Shown one piece after another: positions 50,401 through 63,079 of a stretch of 64,000 bases of DNA. Source of the stretch: Ephydatia muelleri. Lineage: Eukaryota; Porifera; Demospongiae; Spongillida; Spongillidae. The notes beneath the pieces were generated by a model, which did no database searches, was not told where the DNA came from, and saw nothing but the letters and a program-made list of their open reading frames with translations. The stretch spans positions 7,513,481 through 7,577,480 of the forward strand of contig JABACO010000018.1 of the NCBI GenBank assembly GCA_013339895.1, written 5' to 3'. Every line of letters begins with the position of its first letter. The first letter of the stretch is position 1. The position numbers and the translations under genes are program-made.

Positions 50401-53400
50401 AGGGCCTTCGGCCCTACCCTAAATACCCTTGTCCTAGTATTCGCTAGTTATCATAGCTAACTGCATCATGGGAACACAGACCCCTAGTTATTAACTGCAT
50501 CATGGGAACACAGACCCCTAGTTATTAACTGCATCATGGGAACACAGACCCCTAGTTATTAACTGCATCATGGGAACACAGACCCCTAGTTATTAACTGC
50601 ATCATGGGAACACAGACCCCTGGTTATTAACTGCATCATGGGGACACAGACCCCTGGTTATTAACTGCATCATGGGAACACAGACCCCTAGTTATTATTT
50701 CTTGCTATCATGGAAACTATTATACAATCAATGGTGTACAAACACAAACAAAGCATGTAGTTAAAACTGGATGCATCTAGTGAGGATGGCTGTGGCGTTG
50801 GCTCACAACAGATGGAGGTTCAGTCTGCCATATGTACTGCTGACTTGGGCCTGCATGGTAGGCTTGTGAGCCGAGAGCCCAGCTACGAAAAAGCTTCCAT
50901 GGCTTCCTTTCCCCGTGCAGCGTAAGTCTCAGTGACTAGGCAACCAGCTCAGTTTGCTGCATTTGTCATATTGACCCTGTGTTTTCTGTCTTCAGTGGCT
51001 GAGCAAATCGCAGCTATATATGCTGCAAGGTGCACGATGGTGTAATGAGCGGAGACCCAACCCTCCCTTACTAAGGCTTAACATAGACTGTCTCCAAGCA
51101 GCATCTGATGTGTCCACAGCAGTGCAGGAGGAGAAGCACCTGATGTGTCCACAGCAGTGCAGGAGAGAAGCATCTGATGTGTCCACAGCAGTGCAGGAGG
51201 AGAAGCACCTGATGTGTCCACAGCAGTGCAGGAGGAGAAGCATCTGATGTGTCCACAGCAGTGCAGGAGAGAAGCACCTGATGTGTCCACAGCAGTGCAG
51301 GAGAGAAGCACCTGATGTGTCCACAGCAGTGCAGGAGAGAAGCACCTGATGTGTCCACAGCAGTGCAGGAGAGAAGCACCTGATGTGTCCACAGTAGTGC
51401 AGGAGAGAAGCACCTGATGTGTCCACAGCAGTGCAGGAGAGAAGCACCTGATGTGTCCACAGCAGTGCAGGAGAGAAGCACCTGATGTGTCCACAGCAGT
51501 GCAGGAGAGAAGCACCTGATGTGTCCACAGCAGTGCAGGAGAGAAGCACCTGATGTGTCCACAGCAGTGCAGGAGAGAAGCACCTGATGTGTCCACAGCA
51601 GTGCAGGAGAGAAGCACCTGATGTGTCCACAGCAGTGCAGGAGAGAAGCACCTGATGTGTCCACAGCAGTGCAGGAGAGAAGCACCTGATGTGTCCACAG
51701 CAGTGCAGGAGAGAAGCACCTGATGTGTCCACAGCAGTGCAGGAGAGAAGCACCTGATGTGTCCACAGCAGTGCAGGAGAGAAGCACCTGATGTGTCCAC
51801 AGCAGTGCAGGAGAGAAGCACTGATGTGTCCACAGCAGTGCAGGAGAGAAGCACCTGATGTGTCCACAGCAGTGCAGGAGAGAAGCACCTGATGTGTCCA
51901 CAGCAGTGCAGGAGAGAAGCACCTGATGTGTCCACAGCAGTGCAGGAGAGAAGCACCTGATGTGTCCACAGCAGTGCAGGAGAGAAGCACCTGATGTGTC
52001 CACAGCAGTGCAGGAGAGAAGCACCTGATGTGTCCACAGCAGTGCAGGAGAGAAGCACCTGATGTGTCCACAGCAGTGCAGGAGAGAAGCACCTGATGTG
52101 TCCACAGCAGTGCAGGAGAGAAGCACCTGATGTGTCCACAGCAGTGCAGGAGAGAAGCACCTGATGTGTCCACAGCAGTGCAGGAGAGAAGCACCTGATG
52201 TGTCCACAGCAGTGCAGGAGAGAAGCACCTGATGTGTCCACAGCAGTGCAGGAGAGAAGCACCTGATGTGTCCACAGCAGTGCAGGAGGAGAAGCACCTG
52301 ATGTGTCCACAGCAGTGCAGGAGAGAAGCACCTGATGTGTCCACAGCAGTGCAGGAGAGAAGCACCTGATGTGTCCACAGCAGTGCAGGAGAGAAGCACC
52401 TGATGTGTCCACAGCAGTGCAGGAGAGAAGCACCTGATGTGTCCACAGCAGTGCAGGAGAGAAGCACCTGATGTGTCCACAGCAGTGCAGGAGAGAAGCA
52501 CCTGATGTGTCCACAGCAGTGCAGGAGGAGAAGCACCTGATGTGTCCACAGCAGTGCAGGAGAGAAGCACCAGAGATGAGAAAGTCAGACAAGCCCTTCC
52601 TTGAGATCCTAGGTGTTCCCATTGGTAATTTAAAGCATTGTTCTGCCAAAAACACATTAAACCAAACACCTTCTCTCGTGTTGAAGAGGTTAACCCCCAG
52701 GTAGCCTTGGAGAGGTTAACCCCCCAGTCAGGTAGCCTTGGAGAGGTTAAGCCCCCAGTCAGGTAGCCTTGGAGAGGTTAACCCCCAGGTAGCCTTGGAG
52801 AGGTTGACCCCCAGGTCAGGTAGCCTTGGAGAGGTTAACCCCAGGTTGCCTTGGATAGGTTAACCCAGGTTTTTTTTTGCTTGCTTTTTAACTCACACCT
52901 GTTTCATTGCCTGCAGTTTGTTTCATTCCCCCACCTCCACTTAACCCACTAACAATATTGGAAGTGGGAGTGTCAGCAGGTGCCCAGTCCGCTGACGGTC
53001 AAAAGCATTTCACCAATGACCCCTAGTGTTCAGATCTTGGGTGGGTATGCATCCCAGTAGTTGCTGAGTCCCATGGAGCCTGGGGTACAGAGGCATCCTA
53101 TGGAGCCTGGGGTACAGAGGCATCCTATGGAGCCTGGGGTACAGAGGCATCCTATGGAGCCTGGGGTACAGAGGCATCCCATGGAGCCTAGGGTACAGAG
53201 GCATCCCATGGAGCCTAGGGTACATAGGCATCCCATGGAGCCTAGGGTACAGAGGCATCCCATGGAGCCTGGGGTACAGAGGCATCCCATGGAGCCTGGG
53301 GTACAGAGGCATCCTATGGAGCCTGGGGTACATAGGCATCCTATGGAGCCTCGGGTACAGAGGCATCCCATGGAGCCTGGGGTACAGAGGCATCCCATGG

Positions 53401-56400
53401 AGCCTAGGGTACAGAGGCATCCTATGGAGCCTAGGGTACATAGGCATCCCATGGAGCCTAGGGTACAGAGGCATCCTATGGAGCCTGGGGTACAGAGGCA
53501 TCCCATGGAGCCTGGGGTACAGAGGCATCCTATGGAGCCTGGGGTACAGAGGCATCCTATGGAGCCTGGGGTACAGAGGCATCCTATGGAGCCTGGGGTA
53601 CAGAGGCATCCTATGGAGCCTGGGGTACAGAGGCATCCTATGGAGCCTAGGGTACAGGGGCATCCCATGGAGCCTGGGGTACAGAGGCATCCTATGGAGC
53701 CTAGGGTACAGAGGCATCCTATGGAGCCTGGGGTACAGAGGCATCCTATGGAGCCTGGGGTACAGAGGCATCCTATGGAGCCTAGGGTAGAGGCATCAGC
53801 TTTGTTCTCAAAGCTGGCAGGTTGGCTTGCCACATCCTCTCATAAGTCCAAATCCAATGTCTTCCATGACATCTATGGGAGACTAAACTTTAATTTGGTC
53901 CAGGCTAACTCAACAGCTATCCTCTCCAGGACCATCAATCCTACATAGTCCAGCCTGGAATTTCCAGAAGTGTTGGAGACATTACTTGACTTGTGTGTGA
54001 ATGTATTTCGTATAATAATAAGTACAACACTGTGATTGTCTGTGTTCTGTTTCACTATCACACATTACTAGTTTTGTAATTTGGTTTGGTTTGTTTTGTT
54101 TCCTTCACGTATACATATTATGTATTAAGTGCTTATTTCATTTTAATAATTATATTCTTCTTGTATGGTTTCCCACCACGCTCTTCTTGCCGAGTGCAGT
54201 GTCCATTCCCAGAGCTGGAGAACATCGTGTGCTCTCTGGTGTTATGCTGAACACCCAGTACTTTTCCATTCAATGGGTATCATTACCCCAGAGCAAGCAG
54301 AGTGATCATCTCATCCTCTCCCTTTTTGTTTGGTGCTGCAGAAGCTTATATCTGCCATTGGAATAGACCCTGCCTGCAGTGACCCTGCCTGCAGTGGGCT
54401 ACGACACTGTGGCAGCTTCAGGTCACTGGTTCATTTAGCTCAAGCCATAGCTCCATCCCTGGCATCAGAAGGTTTGAAGGCATATGATGATGACGTGCAT
54501 CACTGCTGTGCTGAATGTACCAGTGTTGGCACAACAGACAAGCCTCAACAGGGGAGGTCCAGTCAAGCCTCAACAGAGAGGTCCAGTCAAGCCTCAGCAG
54601 AGAGGTCCAGTCAAGTCTCAGCAGAGAGGTCCAGTCAAGCCTCAACAGGGAAGGTCCAGTCAAGCCTCAGCAGAGAGGTCTAGTCAAGCCTCAGCAGAGA
54701 GGTCCAGTCAAGCCTCAGCAGGAGAGGTCCAGTCAAGTCTCAGCAGGAGAGGTCCAGTCAAGCCTCAGCAGGAGAGGTCCAGTCAAGCCTCAGCAGGAGA
54801 GGTCTAGTCAAGCCTCAGCAGGAGAGGTCCAGTCAAGCCTCAGCAGAGAGGTCTAGTCAAGCCTCAGCAGGAGAGGTCCAGTCAAGCCTCAGCAGGAGAG
54901 GTCCAGTCAAGCCTCAGCAGGAGAGGTCCAGTCAAGCCTCAGCAGGAGAGGTCCAGTCAAGCCTCAACAAGGGAGGTCAAGCATCAGCAGGGGAGGTCCA
55001 GTCAAGCCTCAACAGGGAAGGTCCAGTCAAGCCTCAGCAGAGAGGTCCAGCCAAGCCTCAGCAGAGAGGTCTAGGCCTTCATTCCAGCTGCTTACATAGC
55101 CTGCATCAAGCCTGGGGTTTACAGATGACCAGCACATGAAATCATTTAATCCAGCTGTATAATGCCATCTTTTCTCCACCTGTTGCCATCTCAGCCAATG
55201 AAATCACTGACACAGTGCATAGACGAAGGTTTCTTTCATCCAAGCTTGAAGACCATCAGTTCACAAAACTTTATAACTCAGCTTCCATTCCTGATAAAGC
55301 TCGCCTACTGTCTATATCATCACCCCATGCTTCAGCTTGGTTAGCAGTAATGCCCACGTGGATCGCAATCCCATCTTGAGCCCAATGAATTTCAAGTTAC
55401 TTTGAAATGGTGGCTGGGCAATGGAGTTGCTGAAGGATCAAAATGCGTGTATTGCCCTAACCATTCCCCGTACCACTTGGCCATCACCCCTGACATGGAA
55501 ACACGGTGGTGATGGTGACACATTGAGAGATGTTTAGGAGTACTGCCACACCACCTTGCACATGTTGGCTGTCTGGTAGAGATGGGAAGTAGATGGGATC
55601 AGAGAAGAGCAGGACACGGCCAGCTGATGTTCTGATTCCTAATTGGTCATTAGGCAAGCCAGCTGCGCTAGCTGGACCTTACTGTCACATCACTGTTCAA
55701 TGCTGAAATGTTATCTGATGCGAGTAAGACAGCTGGGTGGTCTGCAGCTTATGCAGAAGAACAAAGAGAACACATTGCAAATGGCCCCAAGTGCAAGGAG
55801 CTAGGTTGGGTCTGTATCCCCCTTGCAGTTGAGCATTATGGTTGTTGGGGGATCGGAAGCCAAAAGCAAACACTATCCTGACTTGGATCATGTTGAGCTT
55901 CTCAGCTGCACTGCTCCAAATCACAGGCTATCACCCGACTCGATGGCAAACTCAGTATAACTAATACAGACCAATACTAGAGCTTTGCTAGCAAGGTGTG
56001 TGGCAAGTAATGATGGTCCAGCAGATGGATTCTTAATACGTTAGTGTCTCATTATATCTGTATTAGTGCATTTTCATTCACTGTGACTAAACAAAATAAT
56101 AAACAATCATTTAAAATTTATTCAGCTTTGTCAGTGTTTCTTCTTGAAAAATTATGATCATTTATTTGCGTGTGAGTACTGTCACCTCGCATGTTAGTAT
56201 TGTCATGTGTTATATTACTTGTGTGTGTATACTATAAATATAGTACTATTATATTAATATTTATATGGCAGCAGACAAACTTGATTTGTAGGGTATTTGA
56301 TTAATTTGTGCACATGAGACGACAATACTAGTTGCAGTAATCAGTACTGCAACACACACTGAACCCACAACCCTGTGAGGTCGAGGGGAGGGGCACTTTA

Positions 56401-56953
56401 CATGGGGAATCCCCTCATTTTGAAATGGATACTATTGGAGTCATCTGCACAAAAACCCACCTCTGTGTTGCATAGGATGAATGTCCTAGCAATGTGTTGC
56501 TTCCACCAAGCAACAGGGGAGTGCACCTGTAAAGGTGTGTGTGTGTGTGTGTGTGTAAAGGATAAGGATGGGATTGCGGTATTAATCACCGTTTTTGCGC
56601 TTCGACGCTAGTGCGATCGGTCTTGCTCCATCTCCCAGTATCACGCGATTTCGACTGAACCTGCTTGATGCATTAACCAGTTTAATAAATTATGTTACAA
56701 ACAGTCCTCCACACCTGGCTCACGCCTAAAGAGTCAGTGCCAACATCATTTATCAGATCATCTATCTCTGAGAGCAAGGCGGAATCCCTAGTAGTGAGAC
56801 ATCGGTAAAAGAACACTACAGCGGTTGCCCATTGGCGTACTTAGAGGAGGAGGAGAAGGAAGCCTTTTTCGAAGGAATCGTGGCATTTGTTGGTGGCGTG
56901 GAACAGTACTTTCTTTCCACCTCGTCTAACAAGTCATCTATGTCGTCGCCCAT
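44314..56953 (-). CDS. CFAP418: Cilia- and flagella-associated protein 418 (C8orf37)
   Basis: Six exons in frame: 56841-56953, 56724-56787, 56590-56660, 56461-56526, 44625-44773, 44314-44414 (TAA); 187 aa against 207 in human. The human gene is mutated in retinal dystrophy and the protein sits at the ciliary base. The N terminus [16 protein letters not shown] and exon 2 [10 protein letters not shown] match the acidic start of the family. Exon 4 gives CTPLLLGGS. Exons 5-6 carry the conserved C-terminal domain: [35 protein letters not shown] and the terminal WVCGKH. Exons 1-4 lie within 500 bp, but intron 4 is about 11.7 kb and packed with minisatellites and retrotransposon pieces. All splice phases agree (phase 2 across the large intron). 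Confidence 0.93.
44417..44575. repeat. (GT)n microsatellite next to an acceptor
   Basis: Read as CA on the minus strand, it ends in the CAG acceptor of the last CFAP418 exon. Confidence 0.9.
45073..47465. repeat. 2.4-kb minisatellite, 26-bp unit
   Basis: About 90 copies of TTCTACCAGTACCAGCAATC plus AGGACG or AGGCAG. Units near 45590-46340 are more degraded than those at either end. Lies in CFAP418 intron 4. Confidence 0.95.
48111..48660 (+). mobile_element. Non-LTR retrotransposon fragment, reverse transcriptase C-terminal part (copy 1)
   Basis: Open frame with [10 protein letters not shown], a Cys-rich CGSF...CTSVDAS stretch and [20 protein letters not shown], typical of the region after the palm domain in LINE-type reverse transcriptases. 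The catalytic palm is absent. It is followed by a minisatellite and, from 49146, by the putative nuclease end of the same element. Confidence 0.75.
48735..49137. repeat. 24-bp minisatellite inside the retrotransposon copy
   Basis: About 17 copies of CTGGGTCACCACGCCCTAGA CCCC. It separates the reverse-transcriptase piece from the C-terminal piece of the element. Confidence 0.93.
49146..49645 (+). mobile_element. C-terminal part of the same retrotransposon family
   Basis: Frame-broken piece with [15 protein letters not shown], [21 protein letters not shown] text and [20 protein letters not shown]. The same blocks recur at 53790, 50030 and 55650. The D-x-T-x-T arrangement could be a restriction-like endonuclease core; that is an inference. 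Confidence 0.7.
50030..50200 (-). mobile_element. Retrotransposon C-terminal scrap (minus strand)
   Basis: [14 protein letters not shown] and [18 protein letters not shown] match the end of the 49.1- and 53.8-kb pieces. A further, more degraded minus-strand scrap is at about 50770-50930. Confidence 0.7.
50381..50402. repeat. Short CCCTAAA telomere-like run
   Basis: Three copies of CCCTAAA-type sequence, too short to be a telomere. Confidence 0.5.
50455..50700. repeat. 36-bp tandem repeat
   Basis: About seven copies of GTTATTAACTGCATCATGGG AACACAGACCCCTA, nearly identical. Confidence 0.92.
51000..51110 (-). mobile_element. Retrotransposon reverse-transcriptase scrap
   Basis: On the minus strand [19 protein letters not shown] matches [19 protein letters not shown] of copy 1. 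The minisatellite that follows begins exactly upstream of this motif. Confidence 0.75.
51105..52570. repeat. 34-bp minisatellite, about 42 copies
   Basis: CTGATGTGTCCACAGCAGTG CAGGAGAGAAGCAC, extremely homogeneous. On the minus strand a unit translates to CTAVDTSGA, echoing CTSVDAS of the reverse-transcriptase copy 1. Confidence 0.95.
52570..52690 (+). mobile_element. Retrotransposon scrap with the LGVPIGN motif
   Basis: [11 protein letters not shown] on the plus strand matches [10 protein letters not shown] of copy 1. It is in the opposite orientation to the 51.0-kb scrap, so the two flanks of the minisatellite come from inverted copies. Confidence 0.65.
52690..52870. repeat. Repeat of AGGTAGCCTTGGAGAGGTTA
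   Basis: About seven variable copies with AACCCCC spacers. Confidence 0.88.
53068..53795. repeat. 27-bp minisatellite
   Basis: About 27 copies of GGAGCCTGGGGTACAGAGGC ATCCTAT. It abuts the retrotransposon piece at 53795. Confidence 0.94.
53795..53945 (+). mobile_element. Retrotransposon C-terminal scrap
   Basis: [20 protein letters not shown] and [18 protein letters not shown] match the ends of the 49.1- and 50.0-kb pieces. Confidence 0.7.
54330..55990 (+). mobile_element. Retrotransposon copy 3, decayed, with an internal minisatellite
   Basis: From 54.33 kb: [20 protein letters not shown] and [10 protein letters not shown] match copy 1 ([24 protein letters not shown]). After the minisatellite come [15 protein letters not shown] (zinc-knuckle-like) and, at about 55.65-55.9 kb, [20 protein letters not shown]. 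Several frame breaks. Confidence 0.75.
54545..55078. repeat. About 25-bp minisatellite
   Basis: About 22 copies of GTCCAGTCAAGCCTCAGCAG GAGAG. It resembles the retrotransposon sequence AGCCCTAGCAGGGGAGGCCT of copy 1 at the equivalent position. Confidence 0.92.
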
Positions 56954-57159
56954 ATCATTATTATAATACACATTTGTACGGTAGTACTATATTTGAAGTC
57001 TCGTGACCGTTCCTATCGCAACACAAACGAGAAAATACTCATAAGGTACGAAAGTTGGTCTCATATATTACACTGCAATTCTCAATGTCTGCATGACATT
57101 CACCAAGCCCTAGTCTTACACCAGCCTGGCATTTGCCAACATAGCCATGATAATGAAAA

Positions 57160-57205
57160 AAAAAAAAGAAAAAAAAAAACAAAAAACAAAAAAACAAAAA
57201 AAAAC
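57160..57205. repeat. A-rich tract
   Basis: AAAAC/AAAAG run between CFAP418 and beta-tubulin. It could be an old poly(A) tail, but no retrocopy is recognisable beside it. Confidence 0.7.
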
Positions 57206-57354
57206 TAAACTACTTAAACGTGTGACTTTTGCGCTCTAAATTGATCACTAACTTGGATCCATATGATAGGCCACTAACGTAGGCGGAAGGGTATTTATCA
57301 TGAGACATCATATACCTCACTTCCCCCTCTTCAAATAGAACTTCTTTTCCTTGT

Positions 57355-57550
57355 AGGTGAAAATCTAAGCTCATTGTCATGGCCCATGTGTTTGGTTAGC
57401 TAAGCATGAATTTGGATACCCCAATATGAATACTGTTGACCTCATCACCATGGTGAAAATCTAAGCTCCATTGTCATGGCCCATGTATTTGGTTAACTAA
57501 GCATGAATTTGGATACCCCAATATGAAACTGTTGACCTCATCACCATGGT
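57355..57550. repeat. About 95-bp tandem duplication
   Basis: Two near-identical copies sharing GTGAAAATCTAAGCTC and TGAATTTGGATACCCCAATA. No gene is recognised in the divergent CFAP418-tubulin gap. Confidence 0.85.
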
Positions 57551-58200
57551 GAACGCCAAAATATATATAATAAAAAAATAAAAAGGCAGGTGTGCTACGT
57601 TTGTACAAACAAATATGACCACGCTAAAACGTACAATGTACATTGTTTAAATGCATGTCCGGAGTGGAGGGAGCAGGTGGCAAGAGAAAACACGGGCTTG
57701 CCTCTCAGTAGCCATTAGGTATGGGTTTCACAAGATAAGACTGTGGTTTGGCATCGGAAACCAGCCATATTGGAGTGGGGGGTCTGAATTGTTTTTTGAT
57801 CATTTGCCCACTGTTCGATTCTTCGTTCAGCTCCTCTTGCAGTTTACAATTGTGGGTACTGAGTAGAAAATGAGACATAAACCAAATTTTTTTTTTCTTC
57901 TTAATTTGGGTTTGAAGAAATTCGTGCCAATTTGCTACTCGTCCCATTTTATATCTTCGGAGGTGGGAGGTATAATATTATATACTCCATTTTTGACCCG
58001 TTAGCTTGCGTAAGTGGTCTTACGGTCTTACTGGCGTTGGAAGTAGGGCCTATCGAGCGCTAATTGGAAGCACGTTCAAAAGAATGGGTGGCAACACTAT
58101 AATTTAATAATGCTGCAGCTGCTGCTTTAAAAATCAGCGGGGGGAGGAAGGAACTGTACAAAACCTGTCCAATCAAGTTGCCGTATAAAAAGAGTGATTT

Positions 58201-58212
58201 TGCGCATGCGCA
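58201..58212. promoter_or_regulatory. NRF-1-like palindrome upstream of beta-tubulin
   Basis: TGCGCATGCGCA matches the NRF-1 consensus and lies 108 bp before the tubulin start codon. Confidence 0.5.
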
Positions 58213-58319
58213 ATCGCCTATATACACCCTTTTATGGTCAACAACGTACGCCACGTCATTTTAAACGCGTTTTGCGACGTTGCCTGGTGCGTTGAAGCGT
58301 CTCCATCCAATAGCCGAAA

Positions 58320-59886
<1,567 letters not shown>

Positions 59887-60163
59887 AACTAACCAAACGC
59901 TGAACATATCTTTCACATATACCTGTATAACCCATGTGTGGTACTTCTAGCCAAACGTTCACTGTCCCAAACTCTGTAGTTGTAAAGCCCTTCTTCTGTT
60001 GTCATCATACCTCGTACTATGTGTTATAATTTATCACAATGGTCTCTATCAATAGTGGGAGGAAATTGGCACAGAAATTTTATCAACCCAAATACAAAAT
60101 CACAAAGCACATAAATGATAATGGTGATGAACTGAATGCATACCACACAAGCTAGCTAGCGTT

Positions 60164-62166
60164 CTATTTTTCTTTCTTGAATTGATCTCGAATCTTAGAG
60201 TAAAATATTGGTGCAATGCCCGCAACAGATGTGACTGCATTGACAATGAAACCAGCAACTGCCAGTCCAAATCCATATGAAAAACATCCATTCCCAGCTT
60301 CACCATTCAATGAGAAGAACCCAGCAAAACTCAGTTCAGAGGAGGCGAACACTGCAATGGCAGCTATGTACACAACCACTAGACAAGTGTGTGGGGTAAA
60401 GGAGTCAAGTGGAAAACAAAAGAACTTCACACATTCCTTACATACTAGCACTTACATGAGGCAATGATGGCTACCAGTCCACCTATGTGAATGAGTCTGT
60501 ACCACAGTGGCAGGTAGAGGACAAATGCCACAAATGTCAGTCCTATCCCCACTATCATCAGAGCCAGTGTAGCTGTCACCCGCCCCTTTGCTGTTCAAGA
60601 ATTGGGATAGAAGGGTGGCACATGCCATGAATTTCATTAGCACATGAAATGGCAAAGTGAAGTCACAGTAATTTGGCGCCTTTCAGCAGTTGCCAAGAAA
60701 CCAGTTATCCAAAACAAAAAGGGGCGAGGATGGAGGTGGATGCCTACATTACACATCATTGGATGTACAGACTGAGCTGACCAAGCTATCTAGCAATGGC
60801 ATTTTGTTTACAAAACCAGACAACCATAGCTGCAATGCAAGCCCCACACACAGTGTTCAATGCTAAATGGCTATACAGTACAATTTGTGTGCTTTACACC
60901 CTCCCCACTCCAACCCCCCCCCCCCCCCCCCCCCCCCTGAATAATTGAGCAGGCAATGCTGTAAACACTGGATGGCAAGAAAAGAAGCTACATACATGCT
61001 TTCTCCCCCCCCCCCCCTCCCCCTCCCACCCCCCAGAAGGAGTCAACAACATGATTTGTAACGCCTGACTTCAGTGGTTGGTGAACAATGATTACTGAAA
61101 AAGGTACACACGCTTGTGCCTCACTCCCATCAGCTTCACAAAGCTGCTCATTGTGTAACAACTGTGAGAACATGAATAACGAACAAATAAGGGAGTTGAC
61201 CAGATAAAAATGGGTAGAATGGGTGTATCTTTAGAGCATAACAGGATGGGCGGGTCAGATTGGAGCCATGGGTGGGTCAGTGGGAACGATGGGTGGACCA
61301 GAAGAGAATAATAGTGGTCCCGGTGGACCAGAAGAAAATGGTACATGTTCCTCATGTTGAAAATTCAATCAATTCTACTTCTAATGTGTATATGTGAGTG
61401 TGGTAAGGAAGGGAGTAGGGACAGTGGTAGTGGTGACGATATCAATGCTGTGCACAATGTGTTTCGTTACACTGAGCCTATGTATGTAGGTAAGCGTGTA
61501 TGTAGGTATGCACGTGCATATAAGTGTATGTGTACTGTGTGTTCAAACAGCCACCTAATGTTCACAGCTGACATGTGTACACATATAGATGAGGTAATGG
61601 GTGTATGGTGGGGGAGGTAGTGGGGGGAGTGACCTCTATGAATAGAGAGGCTACGCTAATTACTGATGACCACACACCGACCAGGAGGCTAGGTCACAGA
61701 GTAATACTATACACTGAAAAATCTACCCCACACTGCAGTTAATATGAATATGGTGTTGCACAATGGTGCCTCATATCAGAGGATTCTGAGATAGTAACAG
61801 CCTCCAAGAAACATGCAAGGAAATTGTACCGCAATGTATGACAAGAAACATGTATCCTACGCTTTAGGCTCATTTTGGCAAGCAATCATTTGCCCCTTTC
61901 TTCTCCTCTGCAGTGCTCCACTCCACTCCACTTCTCATCCCTTCTTCTACCCCTTTACTCACTTCCCTTCTCCTCCATTTATCCTCCCCTTTCCTCTCGT
62001 TCTCCTCCCTCCTTTACTCAAGCAACACCAACATTGCATTTCTTGTTTTCACTTGGTGCCTGATTACAACACATTCCACAAGAATAATTAGTTCAAAAAA
62101 TTACTTTTAGTTACCTGACATGAGGATATTATATACACCAACATGATGGTGAAAGATAAAACAAAG

Positions 62167-62224
<58 letters not shown>

Positions 62225-63079
62225 AACACACACACACCAACACACACACACACCACACATACCACACATACACACACACACACATTCTCCCATGATATGA
62301 CCACTAATTAAGTCAGACTAGCGAATGTTTTAATTGTTCATACACTCAAATAGAAGTATGGATGCTGCCTAATAAAAATTGTGCTTCTCAAATGTTTCAG
62401 CACTTGCTTGGGTGTGGTGAAGTTGTTATGAGAGAGCTAATGGTGTGAAGGATGATTGCTTTGTGTAGAGAAAACTAGTAATAGTGTTTATGAATTGGTG
62501 ACTTTGTGGGTTCTTTTTCATTGATACATTCAATTGCCGATTCCAATGCATACATGCGTGACAAAATTCCGTTCCGTTAGGAAACAGTCACAGTAGAACG
62601 GAATGCGCAATAGAACTCACCCTCAACGCATTCCTTCTCGCTCTTAATATTTCGCACCTCGTCCTGGTTTAGAGTGTCGTACGCGCTGAGCAGAGGAGTG
62701 ACTGCAGAACAGTCCAACTCGTCAAGGGTCACGCAGTTGTCTTGCGGGAGCAGGTTAGACGGGACGTTGAGCAGGCGGTTGCTTAACTTGTAGCTGACGC
62801 ACCGCTTGGTCAGGCCGAGTGTCTTAATCGTCATGTTGATTGGCTGGTTGCCATCAGACGACTGGGGTCTACGTTCGACCTCCAGGCTCATCCATGAGCT
62901 CAGTCCTGTTGCGACTGACGAAAGGATCAGTCCGATCAAGAGAAGAATGACACAGAAGACCTGTTAAAACGGCTCTTCGTGACCAGTACCCGATGGGTGG
63001 CGGATAGTTAACTCACTGCAGGAGGGTTGAAGTTAGCGATGGAGAATACTTTCCGCGTTTCTTCTGTGTTCGTTTGCAT
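60164..63079 (-). CDS. Four-TM claudin/PMP22-like membrane protein
   Basis: Exons 63017-63079, 62621-62960, 60456-60590, 60164-60378; 250 aa. Hydrophobic segments: TM1 from FCVILLLIGLILSSVATGL, then an extracellular loop of about 90 aa with several Cys and an NMT glycosylation site, TM2 VTATLALMIVGIGLTFVAF, TM3 GGLVAIIASLVVVYIAAIAV and TM4 FGLAVAGFIVNAVTSVAGIA. Cytosolic tail YSKIRDQFKKEK. The topology (TM1, long loop, TM2-4, short tail) fits the claudin/PMP22/clarin superfamily, but I do not recognise the subfamily. Intron 2 (about 2 kb) contains C homopolymers, a pyrimidine tract (61915-62015) and CA repeats (62170-62282). Confidence 0.85.
62170..62282. repeat. (CA)n microsatellite
   Basis: About 27 pure CA units followed by CACCAACA variants, in intron 2 of the four-TM gene. 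Confidence 0.9.

Noticed and set aside
50455..50700. CRISPR-like array of regular 36-bp repeats
   Set aside because: The units are contiguous without variable spacers, and the context is a eukaryotic intron.
50992..52669. Three overlapping open frames of over 500 codons on the minus strand
   Set aside because: All are translations of the 34-bp array in its three frames; only the last 35 codons or so (retrotransposon motif) carry information.
53010..53948. Long frames with repeating PRLHRMPLY or EPGVQRHPM
   Set aside because: Translations of the 27-bp minisatellite.
60900..62110. A gene inside intron 2 of the four-TM gene
   Set aside because: Only homopolymer C runs, a CT-rich tract and short frames without protein character were seen.
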